From positions 22,343 through 86,342 of the forward strand of contig SIBK01000007.1 in assembly GCA_009695205.1 (NCBI GenBank): a stretch of DNA of 64,000 nt. The letters run 5' to 3'. The notes beneath the pieces are model-generated. The model saw only the letters and a list, made by a program, of their open reading frames with translations. It was not told where the DNA came from and searched no databases. The position numbers were made by a program, and so were the translations under genes. This stretch comes from Pedosphaera sp. (GTDB lineage: Bacteria; Verrucomicrobiota; Verrucomicrobiia; Limisphaerales; UBA9464). Shown piece after piece: positions 54,961 to 63,914 of the stretch; position 1 is the stretch's first letter; every line of letters starts with the position of its first letter.

Positions 54961-57900
54961 TCACTGCCGGGGCGGCTCGACCTCACGCACGGCGGCGCCG
55001 TGGGTCTCGCTCAGGATTAGGATGGCCAGTTTTTCCAGGCGGGCCAATTCCGCCGGACGCAGCGTCGGGTAGTCGAGACCCTTGCCCGCGAGAGTTGCTT
55101 CGGCTGTTTCCAGGGATAGCCCTCCGTTGATGCTGGCGTAGTCGAACCTGCCGCGCAGGTCGGTGTAGCCGTCCTTCATGTATCGGACCGTCCCGTCCCG
55201 CAGCCGGGCATAAACTTTCACGTACGCCTTACCCACCGGCTTGTCCGAGCTTTGATCCCGCAGCTCCAGTCGGCCGTAGTTCTCGGCCAGCGCCAACTTG
55301 AAGGTGTTGGCGTGGTAGGTCTGCGCCTGACGCTTCCCCCCTCCTAGAATCTCCACAAGCACATTTGCCTGCGCGAACCGACCCGGCATTGTAATCGCCA
55401 GCGTGTCCGTGCCCTTCGGCAGGGCCTGCACCACGCTCACGGTCGGCTTGATAATCCCGAACCGGTCCGCGTCCCGGGTGACGAACGGGCTGCTGCTGAA
55501 CAGGAACTCGGGATCCATTAGGTAATAGTTCACCGTCACCTCGTTCAGATTGCGCCAAGTAAGCGCGATGGACCGGTTTTCGACCTTGAACTCAAACATC
55601 GGCTCGCCCGCAGCCAGCGCCCCTTGCTGCTTTTCGCGGTCGGTCGGATCGCTCGAACGTGGCGCCGTGCGACCTTCAATCTCGTCCAACTGCGCTGTTA
55701 CATCGGCGAACTTGGCGCGCCAGCGATCCACCGGATGATCCGTGTACCGCGCTGCGATTCCGCGGGCCTCGGCCAGCTTCTCCTCGTAAAGCGCAGCATA
55801 GCACCGGAGGTAGTCATACTGAAGGCGCATCGGCACCGCATCGGCCGGGATCGATTTGAACCGCGTCAGGGCCTCCTCCACCCGATCCTGGAGGAAGAGA
55901 TAGTACGTAACGCTCAGGGAATCGACTGCGCTCAGGGTTGGCCGATAGGACAGAATTCCGAGCAACTGCCGGTATCGGGCCAACAGGACAGGATTGGCGA
56001 TGCGGCGCTCCGCTCCGACGGGATGCACGCGCTGGTTGACGAGCGGCGAATACTCGAGGTGCTCGTAGGCGCGGCGCTCGACGGGATCGAGAGTTACCAG
56101 CCGGGTGTCGAGCCAATCGCCGCACTGGCCGAGGAATTCATCGTGGTGCCGGAGCCATTCGCGGAGTACGGCGGGGTCGTTATGGACGACGGCGTAGCGG
56201 GTATTGGGTTCGCTCCAGATGTGATGGTGGTCGAGGAAGGCGGTCAGCTTGTGGAAGAAGTCCACACTGGTGCGGGAGCGCCAAGCCACACGTTCGAGAT
56301 CGAGCCGGCCGAAATTGTTCTGATCGAGGAACGCGAAGACCGCGGGCTCGGATCCTTGTTGAGAGATATAGTCCCACGAGGAGGTGTCCATCTTGGACAA
56401 CTGCCGCACGACGCGAAAAGCGAGGGCTTTGGCGGTTCCGGCCGTTTTGCCAGACAGTGAAGCGTTGGCAGGGAAGTGTAGGAAGGGCGTGGCGTTGGCG
56501 TTGGTGGGTGGCGCCGGAAAATAGAAATAATACTCAGCCTGATACGTGGTATAGGGCTTGAGGCGGACGAATCGGCTGCGAGTGGCGCGGCTGCCCAGCA
56601 CCGGGAGAGCGCCTTCGGGCACCTGCGTCAATAGGTCCAGTTTCAGGGGTGAGGACCCCGGGTTACTGACCACGAGGTGCGCCCCATAGACAACTCCGTT
56701 GAGGAATTCTTCGCTCACGAACTTGTCGTACTTCTCATTGCCCTCGATCCGGTAGCGGTCGCCCTGGCGGAAGAAACCCTCGCTGAGCAGCAGGCCGGGC
56801 CCGGCCCCGGTCGATACCGTCGCCGGCTTGAACTGCTTCAGGAACACAATGACCGGGCCGCTCGCGGTGAGCGTGTAGGTGTTGTTCTCGGTCTTCCCCG
56901 CATGCGCCGGGGCCTCGAACGGCAGGTCGAGCATGGCCAACGCGAGCAGCATCTCGGCGAAGTTCCGATGCGGCTCAGCGAAGTGGATGGAAAGGAACGG
57001 GGTCCGGCCATCCCAGGCCGCGAAGTCGCGCCAGAAGGCATTGATGGTGATCAAGCTGGCGTCCTGCCGCTCGATGGGTATGCGGTAGTAGTTGTTCTCG
57101 GCCCATTCCCTGGTGGGGCCAAGGGCTCGGAAATAGGCATGTGCCAAGGTCGCAGCCCGATCTCGAGTCACGCCGTCGAAATCGAATGTGGTGAAGAGGG
57201 TTTCTTTCGCCAGCCCACGTCCCACGTCCGTTGGATCAACGGCGTTGTTGGTCACCAATGGAACGATGCCCGCCAGACCTTGCCGCTGTGGTTGGACGGA
57301 CGACTTGTCCCGCCTGAACCGGGACAGGGATCGGGATTCGGACTTATACGCAAGGGATTCTTCCTCCGGAGCCAGCGAAACAGCTGAATCCGCGGCATCC
57401 GAAAGCGCATTAAGCTCCGCTTTACGCTTTTCGCCGCGTACTTGCTGCCCCGGACGGCGGGGGGCGGAATTAGGTTTGCCGGCGGCCTCCGCCTCAGGCT
57501 CCAAGGCCCGTCCGCGGAGCGCGGTTTCGAAAAGTCGATCCTCCGCCTCGGGATCCGGCGGCAGCAGTTCCCAGAGCTCCCTCAGGTGCCTCGCTGTCGG
57601 GGCCGCCTCGCCCGGCAGCCGCCTCGCCAGCAATACCCGCTCCACCACGTTTAGACGAGCGTATGCCCACGGCTCCAAGTACCGCTTCAGATCGGCCTCC
57701 AGTAGATAGTCATCGAGGAAGGTCGGGTTCTGCTTGTTCAGCAGGTACGGCTTGATGACCTCGGCGAAGAACTTCGGATCCTTCCGGCTCAGGAACAGGT
57801 TGAGCTCGTGGCAGGCGAATTCGCTGTACTTGGCCTTCTTCTCAGTCTCTTTCAAGATTGGCCAGTCGAGGATCCAGGCGAACTTCGCCAGGGTCGCGTC

Positions 57901-60900
57901 ACCGCTCAGGGTCGTATAGAGCGAGTACACGGACCCCAGGGTCTCATAGGTTTCCAATTCGCCCGTCAGGATGTCGCCCAGGGTCAATGTGCTGCCTTGC
58001 ACGAGCACTGTGATCTCCTTGGTCTCGGTGAATGGTTTGGCCGGATCCAGCGGACGTGCCATGCGCAGGTCGCGGAAGCGGATGGGCCGCTCGGCCAGCG
58101 CGAAGGTTCCCCACACGGCGTTCAACGGGTCCTCGGCATAGACCTGGATCTGCTGGCGGTCGCCCAAGGCAGAGGGCGGAACTTTCACAACGCCCTGAGC
58201 GTCGGGTACGAGGTTGAACAGCACTGGCGACGCGTCGGCCAGGAAGTCGAGGTTTGTGTCCTCGCCGCCTTCGCCGCCTGCTGGGGCGTGTTTTTGGGCC
58301 ATATCCATGGACATGTTGGCCCCCGCCAGGGACCCGGGGCTCGGCATCGCCACCTGAGCACCCGACACCCCCAGCGCCGATGTGTCCGTGGAGCGCTTGT
58401 CCCACGGATTGAGTAGCAGGCCCGGGCGGGCCAGTTGGTTGCCAGGGAACTTCTGTGCGTAACGCCGTTCCAAAATGTACCGGTACTCGTCCCCAATCTC
58501 ACGGCCGGCAGAATAGAGGTTCGGCAACCGGTCCGGGGTCATCCACGACGGGCCAAACCTGCTGAACCCACCTAGTCCTCCGAAAAGACCCCGACCCGGC
58601 AGAAATCGTGACGTCGCCACGTGTACCCGCGTCAGGGGATTCCAGTTCCGCAATTGGATGGTCACGCTGTTCGTGTTCACCGTGACTGACTCCACCTGCA
58701 GTGGGTCCAGGTCCCACATTTCCAGTGACCGATTGGCCGCCAGCAGCCAGTTCCCGACCGCCACCCCGGCCGTGACTCGGAGGTGAATCGCGTGCACCGC
58801 GTTCTGGCGCAGCACGAGCGAGTAATCGCCCGGCTCCAGACCCGTTAGCTCTAGGAAGGCGCCCACCCGCTTCAGCGCCGCCATTCGGTCTGCCACAAAT
58901 TCGCCCCCGCGCAGCTCCAGCAACGACACCGCGCCCGGCGTGATCGCGTCATCCCACGGCACCCGGATCGCTTCGCCCGCCGGCGCATGGATCACCTCGG
59001 GCCAGGTCCGCGCGAAGGCCGCCAACTCCCACACATCCTTCCGCCCGTTCTGCAGTTGCGCCTGCACCCGGCGGATGCCCTCGAGCTTGCCCAAGGCCAC
59101 CCGGCCCCGGTCGTCGGTCCGCAGCGGCACCGTCTCGCTCCTCTTAAACCCCTGCCGGCGAAACTCGAAGACGACCTGCTGATCCGCGACCGGCTCGCCG
59201 TTCTTGCCGAGTAACTCAAACACGAACTCCTCGATGAAACGGCTCAGGTGCCCGTCGTAAGTCGCCTCAGTCTTGTCGATCCCGTTTAACACCCAGGTGC
59301 GCGAGGCCGACAGTTCCTGCTTCTCCCCGCCGCGGCTTAACAGGTCCACCTTGCCCCGCAGCGTGACTGTCAACTCCGCCAACCGGTCCGGGACGCTCAA
59401 CGCGTACGTGAAAACCTGGCCCGCCGACAGCTTGAGTGATTTCACCTCGGATGTCGTTCGGATGCCGTCCTGAGTGAGGGTGGTGATGCTGAGGACCGGT
59501 TCCTGGAGCAACTGGGCGGCCACGGGGACGTCTCCCACCAGGATCGTCGTGCGGACGGCGAGGGTGGCTTCCTGCCGGGCGATCAACTGCTCGCGCTCGA
59601 CGTGGAACTGGGCGTCGAGCCGATACGCCTCCGCGTGATGATCGAACTGCGCGAGACTTGCGAATCCGCCCGTCGCGTCGGCCAGCACCACCAGTTTCCG
59701 ACCGGGCGTCGCGGTGAACGGCACCAGAATGGCCCCGGTTTTCGGATCCGGCTCGAGCCGGCGTCCGTCCAGCCACGCCACCGCGTTGGTGGCTACGTGA
59801 CGTTTCTCGTCGAGGATGATCAGGCGGTCACCGGCGGATCCAGGGCGTTGAACCAGCGAGTAGGCGCCTTTGCGGAGGAGCGCCCGGGATGATTTGCCTC
59901 CGCCGATGAATTCGATCACCCAAGCGCCGCGCCTGCCCTTGAGTTCGGGGAACTGGAAGCGGCGAGTCACCCGCTTGAACGGCGAGGCTTCGCCGTCATG
60001 AGTCTGCTCCGAGTTGGCCACCAGGCCGTCGAGATTGAGATCCGTGTTCAACTGGCGTCCGTGCACAAGGTAGTACCCGAGGGTGTTTACCTCGTAGATC
60101 TTCACAATCACCTTTGGCGTGTGCTTGAAGGTGACATCCACCGCGACGTCGGCGTCGACCGCCAGCACGGCCGGGTTGGTGGGGGGGAACTCGATGTCCA
60201 CGCGTTCACGGAGAGCCTGATAGGCGGCCGGACTGAGCAGCGAAGCCCATTGCTCGGGATCCCCGACCCCCGCGGTAATCTTGGCCTCGGCGAAGACTGG
60301 CTTCACCCAGCTTTCCAAGAGCCATTCCGCCCATGGTTCCCACCCGGCGTCCTCCGCGACCAACTTGAGAACGAATTCCCGCACCAGGGTCTCGTCGCTG
60401 CCGATCGCTCCGGCGCCCAGGCGCAGTTCGTTGAAGTCCTGGCTCAGATCCGCCGGGAACCGGCTTGCCTCCCCGCTTTGGAGGTACCGGGGGTTCATGT
60501 AGGGCATAGGGCGAGGCAGGCTGAGGTACTTCAGGAAACGCGCCCGGTCGTACACGCCGCGGGTGCGGTCGTGCTGCAGGCGGGTGTACAGGACGTGCGC
60601 CTTGAGGGAGTTGAATGCCGGCGGCAGGGTCCGTACCCCGTCCCAAACTCGCCCCAGCCAGGCTTCACGTTCCACCGGATCGTACCCGCCATCGGCGTCG
60701 GCTCCGGGCACTAGCTTGCGGAGGCGGGCGAAAATGAAGGGAGGCTGCTGCGCCAACGCCGGCACCCGTCCCTGCAGTTGCTCCAACTGCGCTGGCAACA
60801 GGGCCCGGTGAATGCCGAATTCGCCAAAACCCCGGCTTTCCTGCGTCTTCAGATCCTCAGCAATCCATTCCACCAAACCCGGCACGTCCGGCCGGTTCAG

Positions 60901-61449
60901 TTTCGACAGGACCGTCCGACGTTGCGCCGGACGCACGGATACGCTGTCGCGCACCAACCGGTCGAGGTCGTCGTCGGCAAGTCCGGAGAGATTGTCGTCG
61001 GCCAGGCTGGCGCGAAGGGAGACGTCGCGGGAGATGCGGGCGGGATCGAGTGTAACGGGCAGGTCGGGTTTCCGGTCGACGACTTTCTGCACGTGGTTGA
61101 ACTGCAAACCGAGGCGATTGCGCAGGAATTGGAGGGTTTTCTGCGGATCCGTATCGTAGCCCAGCAGGGCCTCGCGGTTTACCAGGATGCGGCGCTGGGC
61201 GGAATCTGGAAAGCGTTTGCCCCACTGTTCAAGAATGCCGGCGAGTTTTGGATTTTGCGCGGTGTTTTGGTAGTGGAGCGCGTGGAAGAAGTAGTATTCC
61301 TCGGTGCCGGGCACAAGTTGGCCGAGGACGGCCTCCCGATTTGGCGCCAGGGCGAATTTTTCGAGAAAGCCGACTTCCTGCTCGGCGCGGGAAAGAGATC
61401 CGAAGAGGCAAAGGCTCATCAAGGAGGCAAGAGCGATACGAGTATTCAT
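54961..61449 (-). CDS. Giant secreted protein of unknown function (2162 residues)
   Basis: ATG 61447-61449 starts a clear signal peptide (RIALASLMSLCLFGSLSRA). The N-terminal third is helical (RRILVNREALLGYDTDPQK; FARLRKLVPGADAD). The centre has several beta-sandwich segments resembling macroglobulin (MG) domains of alpha-2-macroglobulins (FVFELLGKNGEPVADQQVV; VPLRTDDRGRVALGKLEG), without the thioester CxEQ motif. Two low-complexity linkers appear near residues 1040-1070 (Gly/Met/Glu-rich) and 1320-1390 (charged). The end has a striking motif AYVKVYARLRDGTVRYMKDG with YTDLRGRFDYASING and LAILILSETHGAAVREVEPP. I recall similar C-termini in large uncharacterised proteins but cannot confirm. Single gene, no stops, convergent with the kinase operon. 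Probably periplasmic or surface. Confidence 0.85.
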   Translation of the reverse strand: MNTRIALASLMSLCLFGSLSRAEQEVGFLEKFALAPNREAVLGQLVPGTEEYYFFHALHYQNTAQNPKLAGILEQWGKRFPDSAQRRILVNREALLGYDTDPQKTLQFLRNRLGLQFNHVQKVVDRKPDLPVTLDPARISRDVSLRASLADDNLSGLADDDLDRLVRDSVSVRPAQRRTVLSKLNRPDVPGLVEWIAEDLKTQESRGFGEFGIHRALLPAQLEQLQGRVPALAQQPPFIFARLRKLVPGADADGGYDPVEREAWLGRVWDGVRTLPPAFNSLKAHVLYTRLQHDRTRGVYDRARFLKYLSLPRPMPYMNPRYLQSGEASRFPADLSQDFNELRLGAGAIGSDETLVREFVLKLVAEDAGWEPWAEWLLESWVKPVFAEAKITAGVGDPEQWASLLSPAAYQALRERVDIEFPPTNPAVLAVDADVAVDVTFKHTPKVIVKIYEVNTLGYYLVHGRQLNTDLNLDGLVANSEQTHDGEASPFKRVTRRFQFPELKGRRGAWVIEFIGGGKSSRALLRKGAYSLVQRPGSAGDRLIILDEKRHVATNAVAWLDGRRLEPDPKTGAILVPFTATPGRKLVVLADATGGFASLAQFDHHAEAYRLDAQFHVEREQLIARQEATLAVRTTILVGDVPVAAQLLQEPVLSITTLTQDGIRTTSEVKSLKLSAGQVFTYALSVPDRLAELTVTLRGKVDLLSRGGEKQELSASRTWVLNGIDKTEATYDGHLSRFIEEFVFELLGKNGEPVADQQVVFEFRRQGFKRSETVPLRTDDRGRVALGKLEGIRRVQAQLQNGRKDVWELAAFARTWPEVIHAPAGEAIRVPWDDAITPGAVSLLELRGGEFVADRMAALKRVGAFLELTGLEPGDYSLVLRQNAVHAIHLRVTAGVAVGNWLLAANRSLEMWDLDPLQVESVTVNTNSVTIQLRNWNPLTRVHVATSRFLPGRGLFGGLGGFSRFGPSWMTPDRLPNLYSAGREIGDEYRYILERRYAQKFPGNQLARPGLLLNPWDKRSTDTSALGVSGAQVAMPSPGSLAGANMSMDMAQKHAPAGGEGGEDTNLDFLADASPVLFNLVPDAQGVVKVPPSALGDRQQIQVYAEDPLNAVWGTFALAERPIRFRDLRMARPLDPAKPFTETKEITVLVQGSTLTLGDILTGELETYETLGSVYSLYTTLSGDATLAKFAWILDWPILKETEKKAKYSEFACHELNLFLSRKDPKFFAEVIKPYLLNKQNPTFLDDYLLEADLKRYLEPWAYARLNVVERVLLARRLPGEAAPTARHLRELWELLPPDPEAEDRLFETALRGRALEPEAEAAGKPNSAPRRPGQQVRGEKRKAELNALSDAADSAVSLAPEEESLAYKSESRSLSRFRRDKSSVQPQRQGLAGIVPLVTNNAVDPTDVGRGLAKETLFTTFDFDGVTRDRAATLAHAYFRALGPTREWAENNYYRIPIERQDASLITINAFWRDFAAWDGRTPFLSIHFAEPHRNFAEMLLALAMLDLPFEAPAHAGKTENNTYTLTASGPVIVFLKQFKPATVSTGAGPGLLLSEGFFRQGDRYRIEGNEKYDKFVSEEFLNGVVYGAHLVVSNPGSSPLKLDLLTQVPEGALPVLGSRATRSRFVRLKPYTTYQAEYYFYFPAPPTNANATPFLHFPANASLSGKTAGTAKALAFRVVRQLSKMDTSSWDYISQQGSEPAVFAFLDQNNFGRLDLERVAWRSRTSVDFFHKLTAFLDHHHIWSEPNTRYAVVHNDPAVLREWLRHHDEFLGQCGDWLDTRLVTLDPVERRAYEHLEYSPLVNQRVHPVGAERRIANPVLLARYRQLLGILSYRPTLSAVDSLSVTYYLFLQDRVEEALTRFKSIPADAVPMRLQYDYLRCYAALYEEKLAEARGIAARYTDHPVDRWRAKFADVTAQLDEIEGRTAPRSSDPTDREKQQGALAAGEPMFEFKVENRSIALTWRNLNEVTVNYYLMDPEFLFSSSPFVTRDADRFGIIKPTVSVVQALPKGTDTLAITMPGRFAQANVLVEILGGGKRQAQTYHANTFKLALAENYGRLELRDQSSDKPVGKAYVKVYARLRDGTVRYMKDGYTDLRGRFDYASINGGLSLETAEATLAGKGLDYPTLRPAELARLEKLAILILSETHGAAVREVEPPRQ

Positions 61450-61906
61450 GGCATGGAAACGCAGGCTACCGAATTATAGGACGCCGCAGACTACGAATTC
61501 TTAGCAGATTTACCGGGAAAAGCATATAGCCGATGGGTCCGGACCAGCAGTTCGGGCGCAGCCCGAGGTTGTTGGTAAACGCGAAAAATCGGCAAATCGT
61601 GAGGAATGCGAGTTAGGAGCACCCACAACATCAGGATGCGCCCACCGGGAGCGGTTCCTTTAAGCCTTCGCGGTGGCCTGCTTCAAGACCGGTTGGCAGG
61701 TGCATGAGGGAGCGGGGGCGCTTCACTGCGGTAAAGAAATCGGCCTCTCTGCGGAGGAGAAGGCGGACCAGATCATTGTCGAACAGTTGGCCTGACCCCA
61801 TTACGAATGGCCATTGGCTGCGCGGCATCGATGGGGATTGTCCCCTATGATGCCGCGGCTCGTACTCTTGCTCTCGGGGATAACGCTGCCGACAGCGTGA
61901 GTTTAG
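61450..61906. other. Gene-free interval upstream of the giant gene
   Basis: 457 bases. The part near 61450-61500 should hold the promoter of the giant gene. A frame at 61631-61828 (minus) has no recognised family. A stretch around 61608-61655 resembles one at 34400-34445, perhaps a degraded dispersed repeat. No RNA gene seen. Confidence 0.35.
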
Positions 61907-62305
61907 CTAAAGCGAGTGAAGGGAAATGACCTTCAATTCCTTCACGCGGAACATCGGCTTGCCGGGGAGTTCGCTGGTGATGAATTCATCGGCGCCTTGA
62001 CGGATGGCAGAAGCCAGATTGAGCGCATCACCGGCGGCCAGGCCCCATTTTTCCCCGAGCTCCAAAGCCGCTTTGCCCAGAGCCGCGCTGAACGGCTCAA
62101 TCGTCGCCTGATTAAAATGCTCATTGTAAAATTGCACTTCGGAAGGACGCTTTTCGAAGGTGGGCTTGGGCAGCAATTCAAGCTTCACGTTTTCGCAGGT
62201 CAAAAACTTGCGCGTTTCATCGTCCAGAATGGATATGGCGCGCGCATGGAGTTCCCCCGGCTTCCATGCGGAAAGCAAAGTGCCCGAATCCAAAAATGTT
62301 TTCAA
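61907..62305 (-). CDS. PIN-domain toxin (VapC-like)
   Basis: 132 residues from TTG at 62303-62305, preceded by a good ribosome site (GGGGAG, eight bases away) inside the antitoxin gene. PIN-like acid residues: Asp6 in FLDSGTLLSAW, Glu in VKLELLPK, Asp in AAGDALNLASAI and Asp in GADEFITSE. PIN toxins are Mg-dependent ribonucleases that cut tRNA or rRNA. The TTG overlaps the antitoxin TGA, giving tight coupling. The family call is good; target unknown. Confidence 0.75.
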   Translation of the reverse strand: MKTFLDSGTLLSAWKPGELHARAISILDDETRKFLTCENVKLELLPKPTFEKRPSEVQFYNEHFNQATIEPFSAALGKAALELGEKWGLAAGDALNLASAIRQGADEFITSELPGKPMFRVKELKVISLHSL

Positions 62306-62568
62306 TGAAATCTCCCCTTGCGCACGGCCAGTTCGGCGGCAATGCCTTCAGCGTCCAATGGCTCGCCTCGTTCGTCCGCGCCTCTTTCAAGGATCGCTTT
62401 CAATCGGCGTCCGTGCGCTGTCCTGGGCTGCCATTCCGGCTCGCATTGTCGCGAAAGTTTTTCCTCCAAAGCCGACACGATGAACCGGCTGCGGCCATTG
62501 TGCGCGCCCGGCAGTGCACGAAAAATCTTCATTGGCACTTTCACGCTCACCAGTTTGGTTGTAGTCAT
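62302..62568 (-). CDS. Antitoxin paired with the PIN toxin
   Basis: 88 residues from ATG 62566-62568. The N-terminus (TKLVSVKVPMKIFRAL) resembles the beta strand and first helix of a ribbon-helix-helix DNA-binding fold; the C-terminus is charged and likely binds the toxin. Two direct repeats ATACCG at 62567-62572 and 62579-62584, one helical turn apart, overlap and precede the start and may be its own operator. Order antitoxin-toxin with overlap is typical. Confidence 0.65.
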   Translation of the reverse strand: MTTTKLVSVKVPMKIFRALPGAHNGRSRFIVSALEEKLSRQCEPEWQPRTAHGRRLKAILERGADERGEPLDAEGIAAELAVRKGRFH

Positions 62569-62754
62569 ACCGGAGGTAATACCGTGAGTTGAGTTTTGTC
62601 AATTGCATTGCGGGTTTCCAGCATGACTTGGGCCGCCCGGAATCGGTCCGAGGGGGAGTGGAACACAACCGGGTCCACAGAGGATTTGAATTGGGAGTCG
62701 GCGTGCGCGTGTGGGTGGGAAAGGTTTTCGTATGCTCCGGTTCGTGTTCACAGG

Positions 62755-63837
62755 TTACCCCCGGCGATCTGCCCGCCACAGTAGGATTGAGCCAATTGCC
62801 TGGAAGAGGAAATTGGGTGCCCATACGATCCAGTGGGGCCTGCAGGAGGAGCGCGTTTCGAGCGATTGACCGAGGATGATAAAACTATAGTAAATCAGAA
62901 CGAGGAAGAGCGCGATCACGATGCCGATGTTGGTCTCTCGGCGGTGCGCGCGAATTGCAAGAGGAATGCCGACCAGAGCGAATCCGACCGGGGCGAGGGA
63001 AAAGGCAAGTTGGCGGTGCAGTTGCACCTGGATTGGGGTTACGCCCGCACCACGCTCTTCAAGCGCTGCTTTGGCTACGAGTAATTGCTGAAAGGTCATC
63101 TCATTGAACTCCCACGCTTGCGTTTTCATCCCTCTTGACGGGAGATCCACGGGAAAAACTTCCGATGATCCTGGGTTCCACGTGTCTCCGTACTTTTGGA
63201 GTGCGTCCACTTTTTCCAATACCAGACGAACTGGGAATCCGAGCTCGTTGGTTTCCAGCCGAGCGCGCTCTGCACGGCACTCCAGGATCTTTACTTGATT
63301 GGTGTACTGGTACAGGAGCACATCGGTTAAGTGGTTTCCCGAGGTGCCACCGACGTAAATGTCCAAATCGCCGATCTGGGTGTAGCTGCGAGGGCGCAGC
63401 AACCGCACGGCGGATTGATCGCGCAGCATCTGGTACTGGAGACCCTTGAAGGCTTGGCGGCACCGTGGTGCAATTTCCAGGTTGAACCAAGCCCCGATGC
63501 CGGAGAGCAGGAGGGAAATGGCAACAACCGGAAAAGCGATCTGGACGAGGCTGATGCCGTTCGCCCGCATGGCGGTGATCTCCTGATCGGCGCTGAGGCG
63601 GCCAAAGGTGAGCAGGACAGCCGCCAGCAATGCGATGGGGAGAGCGAATGCGATTACGAACGGGAGCAGCAGGAGGATTGCGCGCATAGCGACCGCCGGG
63701 GATGCCAGCTGACTGGTGAGCAGATCGAGAACTTCCTTAAGGACGTTGCCCAACAGGAGCAAGAGGGTGAACACGACTAGGCAAAGCCCGAAGGTCGCCA
63801 GCAGCTGGCGCAGAAGGTATTGGGTTAACGTCTGCAT
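62755..63837 (-). CDS. LptF/LptG-family LPS export permease (YjgP/YjgQ)
   Basis: 360 residues from ATG 63835-63837. Six helices expected: three N-terminal (LLLLLGNVLKEVLDLL; ILLLLPFVIAFALPIALLAA), a periplasmic jelly-roll, then three C-terminal (LAFSLAPVGFALVGIPLAI). The segment FGRLSADQEITAMRANGIS is the signature coupling helix that contacts the LptB ATPase. Function: inner membrane part of the lipopolysaccharide transport machine, supporting a Gram-negative envelope. F and G forms are not easily separated by eye. Confidence 0.9.
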   Translation of the reverse strand: MQTLTQYLLRQLLATFGLCLVVFTLLLLLGNVLKEVLDLLTSQLASPAVAMRAILLLLPFVIAFALPIALLAAVLLTFGRLSADQEITAMRANGISLVQIAFPVVAISLLLSGIGAWFNLEIAPRCRQAFKGLQYQMLRDQSAVRLLRPRSYTQIGDLDIYVGGTSGNHLTDVLLYQYTNQVKILECRAERARLETNELGFPVRLVLEKVDALQKYGDTWNPGSSEVFPVDLPSRGMKTQAWEFNEMTFQQLLVAKAALEERGAGVTPIQVQLHRQLAFSLAPVGFALVGIPLAIRAHRRETNIGIVIALFLVLIYYSFIILGQSLETRSSCRPHWIVWAPNFLFQAIGSILLWRADRRG

Positions 63838-63851
63838 CCGAGGGAGGTGTC

Positions 63852-63884
63852 AAAAGAAAAAAGGCGCATGGTCACCCATACGCC
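63852..63884 (-). terminator. Rho-independent terminator of the PEP-CTERM gene
   Basis: On the minus strand GGCGTATGG and CCATGCGCC pair over a four-base loop (one G-T pair), followed by TTTTTTCTTTT. It lies 30 bases after the PEP-CTERM stop and just before the LptF/G start. Confidence 0.85.
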
Positions 63885-63914
63885 CTTGAAACGGTAACAA
63901 AGCAAGGAAGCCGA

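Noticed and set aside
55624..56460. Long plus-strand frame of 278 codons opposite the giant gene
   Set aside because: It mirrors codon structure of the giant gene on the other strand; no domain or signal is seen. Other long antisense frames there are also shadows.
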